Of a DNA stretch of 64,000 bases, positions 36,101 through 48,037 are shown piece after piece. A program made the translations under genes and the position numbers. The stretch covers positions 1 through 64,000 of the forward strand of contig SNVD02000339.1 of assembly GCA_013180625.2 (NCBI GenBank), in the 5' to 3' direction. Each line of letters starts with the position of its first letter. The first letter of the stretch is position 1. Source of the DNA: Boswellia sacra. Lineage: Eukaryota > Streptophyta > Magnoliopsida > Sapindales > Burseraceae. The notes beneath the pieces are model-generated. The model saw only the letters and a list, made by a program, of their open reading frames with translations, did no database searches and was not told where the DNA came from.

Positions 36101-37660
36101 GGGGACTCGACAACACTCAGTTACCATAGTCTCTAAACCATGTTCGATCCATCCAATCTTGTATGGATTAGGATGTTTTTCTACTGGTAATTCCAAAGCT
36201 TACACCATAGCTTTTGAAACAATGTTTTCACTGCTTCCACTGTCAATAATAACGGCGCAAACCTTTTGATTTATGGTGCACCGAGTCTTAAAAATCTTAT
36301 GACGTTGGCTCAAACTAGGCTGTTTGGATGAGAGCAAGAGTTTTTCCACTATACAGATAAGAGGTTCTCCTTCATCGCCAGTAACAAATTCAATAGAATC
36401 ATTTTGGACTTCTGTAGTTTGGTTTGCAAGAATTTCCCCAGGAGATTCTTCAACCAAAGTAACAAAACATCATTATGGACACTCGCTTGAACGGTGCCCC
36501 TATTGATTGCAATTGTAGCATTTGATAGGTATGGGTTTTGCATAAGGATTGGAGTTGAAGGGAGCTCTTATGTTTAGTGGGAGCTGTTGAGTAGAGTCAT
36601 TCCGAATTGGAAGTTGTGAATGTAATTGAGAGGTTTAGGAAGTTGGAATTGGAGAAGGGAATTTGGTGGTTTGCATTTCAGACGGGAAACGTTTAAGTAG
36701 TTGAGACTTGGTTAAGTTTCGGTTTAGTTGGCCCTTAATCTTCTTAGTAACATTAATAGCATCATCAAGAGTAACGCCAAGGTTCCATTCTATCTTGTAT
36801 AATCTCTTTGAGCCCACTAGTATAGTGAGCAATCTGCTGCTCTTCTGATTCATGAAGGTTATTATGAGCGCTGAGTCGATCGAATTCACTGGTATACTCA
36901 GAAACTGTTTGATTATGTTGCCTGTAAGCTGGGAACTGTCTTTAAAGAACCCGAAGATAATCTCGAGGAAGAAACTGGTCTTTGATAAGCTTACACATTC
37001 TAGGCTAAGTACGAATCTCTCAACGACCTTCACGTCGTCTATTAGCTACTAGATTATCCCACTAAGCCGACGCCTCTCCTCTTAATTTAAACTCAACCAA
37101 CAAGATTTGTTTATCCTCAAGGACCTCCATGTAAGCAAAGAAGCTTTCAATAGTTTTCAACAAGTCTAAAAATTCTTCAATGGACAAATTACCACTAAAA
37201 ACAGGAATGTCTATCTTCATCTTATATTTAGGTCGTGATTGACGAGAACGAGTTGTATATGGGTTATAACTGTTAACATCAATATTCCAATCCTCTACTT
37301 CATCAGCGAGATCTAGTTGAGCATCATGAGAAGCGCCACCTCCATTATCAACTTCATCTTTGGAATCAGATATGGAATATTGGTGTGAAGGGGAATTGCA
37401 GATGAGTGGGTGAGTTTGTCAAGGGGTTGCCACAGCTCGGTTTGGAGGAAGATCACCGCCCTTGTGCTGGGATGGGGGTTTGCTGGTGTTGACACCGACA
37501 CGAACTCCATTCAGAAGCTCCTGAATCTCTTGAGTGAAAGAATCAAATCAGCGTTCAAGTTTGATGAAAGTCGCCCAAAGGGCCAGCACCCCGTGCTCAT
37601 CGGCACTAGGATGGAGGTTGTCGTTACCACCAACAGCCATCAAATTTGGATAGCTCCAAA
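33024..37660 (-). pseudogene. gag-pol of Ty3 element 2, multiply frameshifted
   Basis: Blocks in order from high to low coordinates: gag remnant (about 37510-36540) ending in a zinc knuckle near 36500-36540 with TAG inside it; protease with IIDSGSSENIV (36200-36457); RT (about 35641-34950) with [13 protein letters not shown] and [12 protein letters not shown]; RNase H ([17 protein letters not shown], near 34760); integrase (34171-33491) with [23 protein letters not shown] and an intact DGQTE; integrase C-terminal domain (33461-33140). Neighbouring blocks lie in different frames (for instance around 35300, 34950-35040 and 33470), and stops occur, so no polyprotein can be made. Confidence 0.9.
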
Positions 37661-37676
37661 GGTCTGATACCACTTT

Positions 37677-37900
37677 TGATAAAGAAACCTAGGAAAGAAA
37701 ACTTAAGAAAGAGAGAGCCCTTTGAACAGGGCAAGTTTCAATTATGATCGTTTTCCAAAATTATCAATTATGCCCTCTCTTATCTCCTTTATACTAAACA
37801 AAATAAGAAAACATAAAAATAAACACATAAAGGCCAAGTAAATTTAGCCCACAAACAGCAAAGTTTCAATAAAAGAAAAAGGGCCTGGGCCCCTGCATCA
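37677..37900 (-). repeat. 5' LTR of Ty3 element 2
   Basis: It is the 5' LTR in element orientation, adjacent to a primer-binding site at 37661-37672 that reads TGGTATCAGACC on the minus strand, matching the end of initiator tRNA-Met. Confidence 0.93.
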
Positions 37901-37905
37901 CATGG

Positions 37906-39003
37906 ACTTGGCATCGGATGTTAATTACCAAGTTTTGTAACAAAATGTTGAAAATCGATTGCAATTCGAGTATTTCTATGTTATTATTCTTTGATCTTTA
38001 CATTACGAGAAGTGCCAAAATTTTGTCCTGGGAGATATGTTTTTAATTTCTATAGCTTATTATTTTGAGAAGAGTGAATGCGACGGAAGAAATGGTAATG
38101 GAGAAAAAAAATAAAAGAGAATATTTCTGAAATAGCAGAAAACTTAAAAATAATGTCATAGATGAAATAGGATAAAATAGGAGTGACTTGTTCTCTAAGC
38201 AAAACCCCGTCCGACAAATTTGAGTCTAGTCAAGAAGAAGAAGAAGAAAAAGAAAGTCCCACAAATAAATTTTTGACGATGGGCGCAAGTCTTTACTAAA
38301 GTTTTTACGCTCTGCTCTTTTGTCTCCTCTCCTCAATATCATCAAAAGACCCAAACAACGGGACCCTGATTGGAAGCAACGCATATTGATTCAAATTATA
38401 AATCAGAGCGAGTTCCTGGTATGTTCTCTTCTATTTGCCGAGTTGTTTCCTCGGCAAAAAGCGTGCGAAGTGAGGAGCTAACCGAATTGCTCGAGTTATC
38501 CACTTTAGCACAAAAATCCTCCACCTTCCTATCAACGACAAACCAAGTTTCTCAGAAGTAATCACTCAACTGAGCTCACATCAAAGTTCATTGGTTGGGG
38601 TGCTGGAAATCCTTAAAACTGTATGCTTTCTCACATTTATGAATTTCTTCCATTTAACATAATAATATGTGTTTCTTGTTTTAGTTAATTCTAAGATGCC
38701 GTCGACTCTGGCATCTGGGTAGTTTGTTTGAGAGCAAAATGTCTGTTATTTATTTAAATCAGAATAGAACCATAAATTTATCCTTTCCAAACATGATGAG
38801 AGAATTAAAAATAATACATATTTATCAAGTTTAATTTCACAAATTGATCGCAGTATACGATCAGATGTTGCCTGCAATTTGACCGCTAAAGCATACATTT
38901 TCACTCAGATAGAAGATTGAATTCACTTTCCTTTCCAATTTCCTATGTTTTTACATCGGAAGAAAGTGCTTTCCCAAGAGAAATTGTATATTCCATTGCT
39001 CCA
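37906..39003. other. Unit B spacer upstream of TNL-B
   Basis: Duplicate of about 9266-10375. It holds a 63-codon open stretch at 38370-38561 whose counterpart in unit A is broken, so it is unlikely to be a gene. A GAA-rich run lies near 38237-38253. Nothing else is recognised. Confidence 0.6.
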
Positions 39004-42000
39004 ATGAGCACCCAAGCAGCCTCTACATATAGTTGTTCTTCTTCCTCTGGATGGAAACATGATGTCTTCCCAAGCTTTAGGCGTGAGGACACTCGAAATA
39101 GCGTCATTAGTCATTACATACTGCTTTAAGTCAAACTGGAATTGAGGTATCCATAGACAAGGATCTTGAGAGAGGAAAGCCCATTTCGCCAAAACGCCTC
39201 CAAGCAATTGAAGAATCCAGTTTTTCAATTATTGTCTTCTCAAGAAACTATGCAGCTTCCACTTGGTGTCTGGACAAGCTTGTGAAGATTGTTCAATGCA
39301 TGAACATAGAACAGAACGTTTTTCCAATCTTTTTAGATGTGGATCCATCTATGGTAAGGAAACAAACAGGAACCTTCCAAGAAGCTTTGGCTAAGCATGA
39401 TCAAACATTTTCGGAGATAAAGAAAAGGTTTAGAAGTGGAGGAATGCTTTGACAGTGGCAGCTAATCTCTCTGGATGGGTCCTAAAAGATAGGTAAAGTT
39501 ATATCTAGCAAACCTTACTCATTTATGTATTGGCTTGTGTCGTGTATGATCTTTATATTTCAAAGTCCGCATCATTTTAACTGAAATCATTTTTGTTTGA
39601 GCATTGGCATTGTATTGATTTATAATTGATTATATGACGCCTCTAATGCGTAATAACTTTTTTTCCCCCAGTAGAATAGACATGTCCTAGCTGGCCATAT
39701 TGCCGTATCACTTCCAATATCATCACTTGTACGCTTATTTTTTTATTTTAATGTTCATTGCTCTTCGCAAATACCAGAGATATATTTGTTTATAGCCTGT
39801 TGTAGGATTTTACATCTGGCTGTGCTCCCTTATATTGAATTGAGTCATCGAATTTTGGAGGATTGAGGCACAAGAGCCTATAGCGCATTAGGACACGGTC
39901 TTAGCAATAAAAATCTAACCTTTGAGACCAGTCGAATTTGGCTGGGGTTGTCGTACACGAATGGGTGAAAATTAAGTTTTCAAATTGAAGTATTAATACA
40001 TTCCGTCAACTTCCTCCAGGTGTTCGTTTTCTTGTAGTTTGGCAGGTTAACATTTATTTTGGCTCTTTTTTTGATATATAATATGCTTTTGTTACTCTTA
40101 ACCAACCAAAAAAGTACTTTTATATCTAAGATTCAATTAGAATAGTGATTATGTCATGTAAAGCATAAACAAATTGCAAAGCATATTATATTAGTTTCTA
40201 TGGCGATGGGTGAGGTCTCATCATCAATGTTGTTATTTTTATCCTTTAAGGTACGTGAGCCTTCTTAACTCAAGCATGTAATCCATCCGCCAAAGAGTAG
40301 ATGAGTTGCATGTGATAATCGTTTTAGAGTCACTCTATCAACTTGATAGTTAACACAACACCAACCTGAATAGGAGTTTTATAGTTTCCCATAATGTGAA
40401 GAAGGTATGATTTATAACTCTTAGTAAATTTGACAGTTTTCATGTCAAATTGGATCAGAAAATGTCCATGAAGTTGATAGTACTCTCACGGTGATTTGAT
40501 TCCCCAAAGTCCCCCAAAAAAAAAAAATTGCAGTATAACCTTTCATTTCTTATTTTCTCTATTTGGCTCCCCATTAATTTTTGTTCATCTTTCGAACCTT
40601 TTCATTAAGTTTTATTTTTCACCATTGGCCTCTCAACTGTTAAATGTTGACCTTGCCCTTCAAGATTAGGATATGATAAGTATTCTCCATTAGGTAGAGG
40701 CAGTAAATTTTTAAGTCGAAACATATTCTGAAGATTGACAAACATGAGATGAGAAAATTCAATTTTTCTAGCTACTACGGTGGTGAGTGGCCTGTGAATT
40801 CTTGTGGCTTCCACTTGGTCGCCATTCTGGATCTTTTAAGCTTCTAGGATCCCCCTATGCAAAAATTATGTTTTTTCGGTTGGCTATAAAATTATGAATA
40901 CTTTTAATCATATTAATTTTCCGTATTTGTCTCAACTCAATGCATTCGTACAATATATTTGTGCTCTTTATAATACCTTTCGAGGATTTATAAATGTGGA
41001 AACCATAAATTTTAAAGAATATTTTATATCTTATGGTGAGCCAAGCCTCAGCTTAATTTGATTTATAGATGCTAGCTAAATGACATTTGGCAACATTACA
41101 TATTTACTGTTAGTTCAAGTTGTTAGCGATTAAGAATAAATCCCTGACTAAACCCCCTTCACCTTGATGCCATACAACAAATTTTGCATTTAATTTCTAG
41201 CATCCTTCTGATAAATAGTTTATTTATTATCATCATCAGAATGGGATGGTATTGGAAAGCAAGAATTTACTGGTTCTTTTCACTTTCCAGGGAGGAGTGA
41301 TCAGAATTTATTCAAGAAAATTGTCGAGGAAATATCCAATAAATTAAGCCATACAACGTTGATCTGTTTTGAGGACCTAGTAGGAATAAATTCATGTATA
41401 AAGAAATTGATGATGCTTATAGGAGCAAGATCCAACGATGTTCGCATGATAGGAATTTGTGGAATGGGAGGGATAGGCAAGACAACAATTGCGCGTCTTG
41501 TTTATGAGCTGATTTCCTATAAATTTGAAGTCATTAGTTTTCCTTGCTAGTGTTAGAGAGAAGTTTCTGAAAGAGATGGTATAATTTCTTTACAAAATCA
41601 GCTTCTTTCTAAAATTAAAGGCGGAGCAAGTAATAACATATGACAATGTCTATGATGGAATGAGCAAGATAAGAAGTAAGTTGCGTTGCCAAAAGATTCT
41701 TGTTGTTATTGATGATGTGGTTAATGTAAAGCAATTAAATGAATTGGCTGGGAAGCACGACTGCGGGTTTGGTAAATGTAGTAGGATTATATTCACAACA
41801 AGAGATAAACATTTGTTAAAGAGAGTAGATGCAATATATGAGGTTGATCTACTAAATTATAATGAAGCTCTTCAACTCTTTAGTTTGAAAGCTTTTGATA
41901 AGCATCAACCCTTGAAACACTATAGCGACTTGTCTGAATAAGTTGTAAAATATGTTGGTGGTCTTCCATTGGCTCTTGAAGTTTTGGGTTCCTTTTTGTT

Positions 42001-42282
42001 AGATTGAACCGTAAGTGAATAGGAAGATGCAATAGAAAGAATTAAGAAAGATTTTGAAAATGAAATTTTGGATGTACTTCCGATAACTTTTGATGGGCTA
42101 AAAGAAACAGAGAATAAATTTTTTCTTGACATTGCATGTTGCTTTAAAGGCAAGGGTAAAAATTATGCGGAAACAATACTAAAAGCCTGTGGTTTTAACT
42201 CTAGTATAGGAATGTGTGTCCTTAACAATAAATCTCTCACAACTTTGGAGGACAATCGAATATGGATGCATGACTTGTTATA

Positions 42283-43170
42283 GAGGCAGCAATAATTTGA
42301 TCCCCACCCTTGCTGCCCCTTATGTTGTACGGGGGACTAAAAGTTGCATAGTTAGTTCTCTTACATAGTCTTTCAACTCTGATTTGACTCCCCCAAAAGT
42401 GCCAAAAAAAAATTACAATATAACCTTTCATTTCTTATTTTCTCTAATTGGCTCCCCTTTAATAATTGCTCTTCTTTTGAATCTTTTCATTAATTTTTAT
42501 TTTTCATCATTGGCCTCTCAAGTATTAAAAGTTGATTCTGCCCTCGAAGACTTGGATATGGTAATATTCTCCGTTAAATAGAGGCAGTAAATTTTTTAAA
42601 TCCAAGACGAATTCTTGAGATTCAATAACATGATGAGAGACTTCAATTTCCTTACTATGTTGGTGAGTGGCCTTTGACTTCTTAATTGGGGTTCCACTTT
42701 GTGGCAATTTTGGATCTTTTAAGCTTCTAGGATCCCCTTACGGGAAAAAAAAAGTTTTCTCTTTCTTTATAAATTTATAAATACTTTTAATCATATAAAT
42801 TTTCCGTATTTGTCTTACCTTAATGCATTTGTACAATATATTTGTGCTCTGATCTGCGTTATCATGTGCGAGGATTTATAAACATGGAAACCATAAATTT
42901 TAAAGAATCTTTTACATTTTGGATGTTATAATGAGGCACGCCACAAACTTAATTATAGATGCTACCTAAATGACATTTGGCAGCATTACATAATTATTAT
43001 TAGTCCTAGAGGTAAACAATTAATTGGTATTGGAAACCAGAGTTTATTGGATCTCTTCACTTTGCAGGGAGGAGTCAAAATTTATTCAAGATATTGCCAA
43101 GGAAATATCCAGTAAATAAAGCCCTTCAATGATGATGTGTTTTCCGGACCTAATAGGAATAAATTCAAAT
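42283..43170 (+). repeat. Partial TNL repeat (intron 1 and start of NB-ARC exon)
   Basis: Matches 11955-12855 of unit A, including the run before the NB-ARC exon and the first 100 bp of that exon (EFIQDI-type start, then an in-frame TAA). It is fused directly to the NB-ARC end of TNL-B through a short shared TTATA/GAGGCAGCAA string, which points to unequal recombination between TNL copies. Confidence 0.8.
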
Positions 43171-44026
43171 ATTATAATTTTTAATAGTTTTGTAATTTGA
43201 TTGTATCCAAAATTCAAATATTATATTTTTGAGTATTTTATTGGATATTTTGTGAATTTTTGAATATATTTTGTGGATATTTATTACATATATTTTATTG
43301 GATATTTACAATTATTTGAGTTTTAATTCTATGAATATTTTAAATGTTAGAAATATCAATTATATTTTATTGGACTTCACAAGGATCATGATCCTCCAAG
43401 AGTGCTTTATTTATTGTAATCTATAATGAATTTATAAGAAATTCAAAAACCTTTTGAATTATTTATAGTAATTCATAATAAATTTTAAAATCTGCAAAAT
43501 TATTATCCTAATTTTTTTTTGACAATTATATAGGAACAAGAAAAAAAAATTTTAATTATCAAGTTTCCTCACATAATGAACAAAAATAACATTCTTGTAT
43601 ACAACCAAACATAATAATCTGTTATCACAGTAACAAAGGACAAGATTCCTATGGGCAACCATACATAGTAATATTACTTTTAAAAAAATCAGATTCTTAT
43701 GTTTTGCTTTCCCAACCATCTGAATCTCATTCCCAAGATTCTTTAATGGGGGGGTGGGGAGACACACACACACACAAAGGTAACAGAGGCAAAGAGGAAG
43801 AGACAGAAGCAAAGGCATGGGAGGTAGCAAGGGTGGAGAGAGATATATAAGTGGAGGTTTCAATTCAAGAGATGGGTGGGTTTCATATTGCCCCATTTTT
43901 ATAGGGATTTGAATCCAGTGAAAATCCAGATTCCGAAGTTTAAAAATCAAAATTGACATGCCAAACAAGAGGTAGGTTTCATTTTCCCATCCCTAGATTC
44001 CTAGCCCCGTACCAAACGACCCCTAA
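43171..44026. other. Unclassified insertion between TNL fragments
   Basis: Not present in unit A. The left half is AT-rich with repeated ATTGGATATTT strings. The right half ends CCGTACCAAACGACCCC, which resembles the tip of many plant DNA transposons, but no matching left end or target duplication was found. A CACACA run lies near 43762-43777. No coding sequence is supported. Confidence 0.4.
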
Positions 44027-44205
44027 GTGTTGGGAGGAGGATAAACATTTACTTATCGGTGAGCGGGATGAGCTAAACTGTTGGATCGAGGAGTAAAATC
44101 GTCAGATTGATGAGCAAAACCGTCGGATAGAGCTTATCCGCAAGCGAGTGGAGCTAAACCGTCAGCTTTCAAGGATGGAAAAAGTGAAACTAATTAATAA
44201 CTGCT

Positions 44206-45066
44206 AGCTGTTGAATAAAGTTGTAAGTGGCTATGCATTTTTCCCCAGCATGGAAATAAGGAAGTCTAATGCGGGGGAGAAAGTTGTGTGTTGTGTTGAA
44301 AGATAAAGAACAAGAAATTAACACGCAGGTTGATGCTCTTACTCCCCTGTTCATATTTTCATCTATACTCTTATACTTTCAACAGCTCTGAACGACTGGG
44401 TCTTTCAAGGTATGCACTTGAATTTTTTTTTAATATATTCTAAATGTTAGGATTAGTGCTAGCATTTGAGTTCGTGTTTGGTTCATCTGAGGTTTTAGTT
44501 TGGGTTAAATTTAAGTACCGACCGAGCCCCGGCCCGCAATGATTGTTTGTACTTCATCTATTATTCTTTATTGTCATACTCTTTTGCTCATAGGTCACCA
44601 ACACTTCCTGCGTTCTGTGTTTTTGGAAAGGCTTCCATTAGCTTTTCCAATTTCTAACTTGTTAAAGCTTTGCTTTGACAAATGGCAAGCCTATATTGGT
44701 ATCATCTTGTGATCTAGGATTTTAGTCATCTCAATTCTGCATTGATTTACCTTTAAGTTGCAATAAGCAGCTGTCAGGACTGAAAATCCAATTTATTTAT
44801 GTTGGTTCCTCCGTTTATCCCAATTCCGTCAACCCCAAGAGAAACTTTTCCCCAATATGATCTAATGATTTAAATATATCCGGAGCAAGCTATCACATCC
44901 TTCTGCTGTAATGGCTATTGATCGAGTTTTCTTTTCAAGTGCAGCTCCTTTATGGGCTCGAGTATGCAAATGCAATACCACGTATTAATAGAGGAGCACA
45001 GTAAGAAGCATCAAGCTCTGGTGTGTCTGGATCTAAAAAAATCAATTTTACTTATGTTTAGCTATA
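44206..45066 (+). repeat. Tandem duplication unit C (truncated)
   Basis: Starts with the post-TNL spacer also seen at 21756-22100, then DPH2 intron 2, exon 3, intron 3 and part of exon 4. Similarity to the intact gene stops near 45066, within exon 4. Confidence 0.8.
44594..45066 (+). pseudogene. DPH2 pseudogene, unit C (exon 3 and part of exon 4)
   Basis: The exon 3 relic begins 44594 after a TAG acceptor. The exon 4 relic begins about 44944 (LLYGLEYANAIPR-type reading) and shifts frame near 44988. It shares changes with unit B, such as the shortened end of exon 3, so B and C are closer to each other than to the intact gene. Truncated at 45066. Confidence 0.88.
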
Positions 45067-47237
45067 TACAACTAAGTTATACAACTTTACTCATATAACA
45101 TAACATGTTTTCAAAGTATTGGATCACTAGTTATTGTGAAATTTGTGATAGAATATTTTTAATTTTTTTTCACCCAATATATTTAGGTCATGTCAGAATG
45201 TATGAGTAAGACGACATAATTTGTTGTATATATAGTATTATTCTTTGTAGAATGCTTAAATGTAACTAACAAAGGGGAAGCAGCTCATAAAGTCATCAAT
45301 AATATATGATGAAAGATGTGGCGGACCTATTTTGAGTTCAAGAACTCATCAATAAGACACTATGCTCGTTTAAAAAAATACCAACAAACCGTTACACCTC
45401 TAGCTTTTAACAATTAGTTTTGTCCATTATGAAACATATATTTTTGAAAAAAAGAAGTTAAATGATATTATTAAACCACAAAATTATATAATAATCTCAT
45501 AATATTATACTTCTACGACTGTTGGCGGGGAGCTTCCACACCCATAGAAATTCAAAAACAGGTCTTTAATTTCCACTGTTTTCCCAAACAAAATATCCAC
45601 TTAATTACACCATCAGCCCACAAGGTATATATGGCCGTGGTTAAATATTTGTTCAAAGGATACAACAAGCATAATGCATGCAACCAGCTAATCAATTTTC
45701 GAGTCAAAATATTATTAAGAACTTAATTTTCTTTTATATAAATTCTTAAACGTATCTATTATCGTTAATCTACTGCAATCTAATAATTAGAATATTATTG
45801 AGTTGATATCAATGATAACTATCTTTTAACTTCTCTTTCACCACCACATTATATCGCGAGTTACGAATGAGTGTAAGAATTAAAATTAAAAAAAAAATTA
45901 AGCGAAGAAAATGTTGTATAAATAACCCACAAAACATTTTCCTAGTGCTCCATTCGTGTACCACAACAAATAACCAACTGGCTGCATCAATCAACTGAAG
46001 AACTACACAATATTTATCCACCAAAACTCACAATTATTCCAAAATAAACCCTAAAATTTATACATGGAGAGTAAATTGTTAAGACTCCAACGTGCCTTAA
46101 TATATAGCTTAAGTAATTATGGCTTTAATTTACAAGTACTTGAAACTAGCCGGTGTTTGCGTCACATCCAAGCGAGTTAATCTCTAGCCATTCTCAAAAA
46201 TGTTTAAAAGCTTAACTCCTGCCTAAAATTAGATATGCTCAATTGACTTCGTTTTTAGTCTTCCCATTATGGACTAAGATACCAATGGCAGTCATTAAGA
46301 ATCAGTATATGCTACTAACTATTGATCTCACAACAAGCCCTAGTGGCGTATGTTGCACCGAATGATGGCGTTTTCGATCTTAAATGTTACCTCAGCACTC
46401 GCAAGCACGGGCTAGCCCATGTGTATTTACCTTGAGCATCCATCATAATCACCATAAAGTTATCAATCTGACACGTCCGCTCACTTCAAGATATGATTTC
46501 AGTACCATTTGTGATTGAAAGCGATAATTAGGGATTGAAATACGAGGTGGAAATGAAGTGAACAGTTGAGGGATGGTTAGATTTTGAAAATAAGAGATGG
46601 AAATGAAGTGAAGATCTGAAGAATTTTAAAGGATTTACTGAGAGTGGAAGTATACCATGAGCTACGTACATAAACTTGGTGTTTGTAAAGCATGTGAGCT
46701 AACCAGCCATGCCACCACCCTGATGACATAACTATTTCTTGGCCAGATTTTTTTTGCCGCTAAGAGAGATATATAGATTATTTACGTAATATTGATTGAT
46801 TTTGATCGTTAATAAATTATAGGGTGATTTAAATTAAAATAATAAGATTTACATGTATACATGCAAATGCATAGGAGTAAGAAACTAAGCCATTTTAGTT
46901 TGGTTATAAGTGATATGCATGTAAGATCCTAATTCTCACATTTAAATCACATTCTCATAATATATATACATGCAATTTAGAAGTTAAAAGAATGTTGGTC
47001 TGAAATTATGAGTCACATGTGGGAAATTATCATTAGCTAGCCAAGGTAGAGTCATTTTCATCAAATTAATTTAAAAAGTTGTAAATTTCACTATATATAA
47101 ATTTTATGAAATCTTAAAAGATAACAAATTACTCGATACTTATCTAATTGTTTAATAATACTAGCTAAATAACTACTCACTTAATGACTTAACATAGCTC
47201 AATAACTTCAAAAGCCAAGTGTTTAACTTTAATTCAA
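45067..47237. other. Intergenic DNA, no gene recognised
   Basis: AT-rich DNA. A 71-codon open stretch on the minus strand (45809-46024) has no recognisable domain and no splice or promoter context, so it is not called. No RNA genes or transposon ends were seen. Confidence 0.6.
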
Positions 47238-47242
47238 AATAC

Positions 47243-47670
47243 TGTTAAGAAAGCAACCCCATCCCATTCCTTTCTCCAAGTCTAATTTATGTTGTGTGAG
47301 TTAGTGGGTGTTCAATGTTTGAGTTATACTTGTGTAGTGGGCACTAAAAGCTTATTTATGTGGTGTAAGTTACATTTGTGTGGTGTAGGTTTGGTTTGAT
47401 TTTGTGTGGCTATGGTTACTTCTTGTAAACTATAAATAGCCCTCTTTGTTTGAGTTTTATGTATCCAAGTATCTAAGAATTCTAAGGATTCAAGAATCCT
47501 AGAATCAAAGAAAATATTAGTTCTTCCTTTTGAGTGTTTATTTTGGTGTTCTTCTTCTTCAAATTAAAAGAAGTGTTGTAGTGAGATTTGGTGTGGCTAT
47601 AATGCAAACAATTTATTTTGTTTGTTCATTGGCTCCTAAATTAGAGTATTGTACTCTAATTTGTTCAACA
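47243..47670 (+). repeat. 5' LTR of copia element 1
   Basis: Contains TATAAATAG near 47443 as a candidate TATA box. It is about 23 bp shorter than the 3' LTR because of a difference between two TTTATGNTGTGTG repeats. Confidence 0.93.
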
Positions 47671-47672
47671 TT

Positions 47673-47684
47673 TGGTATCAGAGC
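47673..47684 (+). other. Primer-binding site of copia element 1
   Basis: TGGTATCAGAGC, complementary to the 3' end of initiator tRNA-Met, two bases inside the 5' LTR. Confidence 0.88.
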
Positions 47685-48037
47685 ATTGGTGTTAAAGGCG
47701 TACACAGTATTGTTGGAGGAACCTAGCTTGGGTTAGTAAGTGGTTACTTATATGGTTGTATGCATGTCTAGGAAAGCTTTGTCAAAAGGACTATAAAAGT
47801 CTAAGGAAACTGGTTTTTAAATGGGATCGTTTGTGACCCCTCCAGTTTTTCCTGGAAGCTTTCTTGGTGTATATTAAATCGTATAGGCATTTACTACCAT
47901 CTGAGTTTTTATCCAACAGTAGAGTACGTATACAGATACGTGAACTGTTTTCGGTGCAGTTATCTTGAGTCGTGAAAAGTTTACTTTGCAAGTTTGAAAG
48001 AGAGCTTGTTCGGTAAATTTGAAGTATTGCCAGCACG

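Larger units (their letters stand above)
32912..37900 (-). mobile_element. Ty3 LTR retrotransposon 2
   Basis: A 4989-bp element on the minus strand with 224-bp LTRs (32912-33135 and 37677-37900), starting TGATAAAG and ending GCGTCA or GCATCA. Target duplication CATGG at 32907-32911 and 37901-37905. It lies in the 3' flank of the unit-B DPH2 pseudogene, whose similarity to unit A resumes at 37906. Its length is short for Ty3. No chromodomain is visible after integrase, which runs almost into the LTR. Confidence 0.95.
22080..44205 (+). repeat. Tandem duplication unit B
   Basis: Begins in DPH2 intron 2 sequence just upstream of the exon 3 relic (22124), runs through DPH2 exons 3-10, the spacer and a decayed TNL, and ends at the TNL C-terminal tail near 44205. 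Colinear with unit A apart from CACTA, hAT and Ty3 insertions and internal deletions. The spacer at 21756-22100 reappears at 44206-44570, marking the junctions between units. Confidence 0.75.
39004..44205 (+). pseudogene. TIR-NB-LRR pseudogene (unit B)
   Basis: Relic of the TNL in unit A. The TIR exon (39004 to about 39491) keeps the Trp-Lys codons that are lost in unit A, but shifts frame near 39115 (SHYIL then stop) and reads SFRRED instead of SFRGED. The NB-ARC relic (about 41291-42282) has GMGGIGKTT, VLVVIDDV-like and MHDLL motifs, with frameshifts near 41550 and 41640, a TAA after LSE at 41939-41941, and further stops near 42006 and 42019. Right after MHDLL the sequence jumps back into TNL intron 1 (42283), so the LRR exons are missing. 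Only the charged C-terminal tail survives (about 44030-44205). Confidence 0.9.

Noticed and set aside
38370..38561. 63-codon frame upstream of TNL-B
   Set aside because: Its unit-A counterpart (about 9800-9990) is not open in the same frame, so a conserved small gene is not supported.
43552..43968. 138-codon minus-strand frame rich in Leu, Pro and Cys
   Set aside because: Overlaps a CA-repeat and low-complexity sequence in an unclassified insertion; no domain, splice or promoter context.
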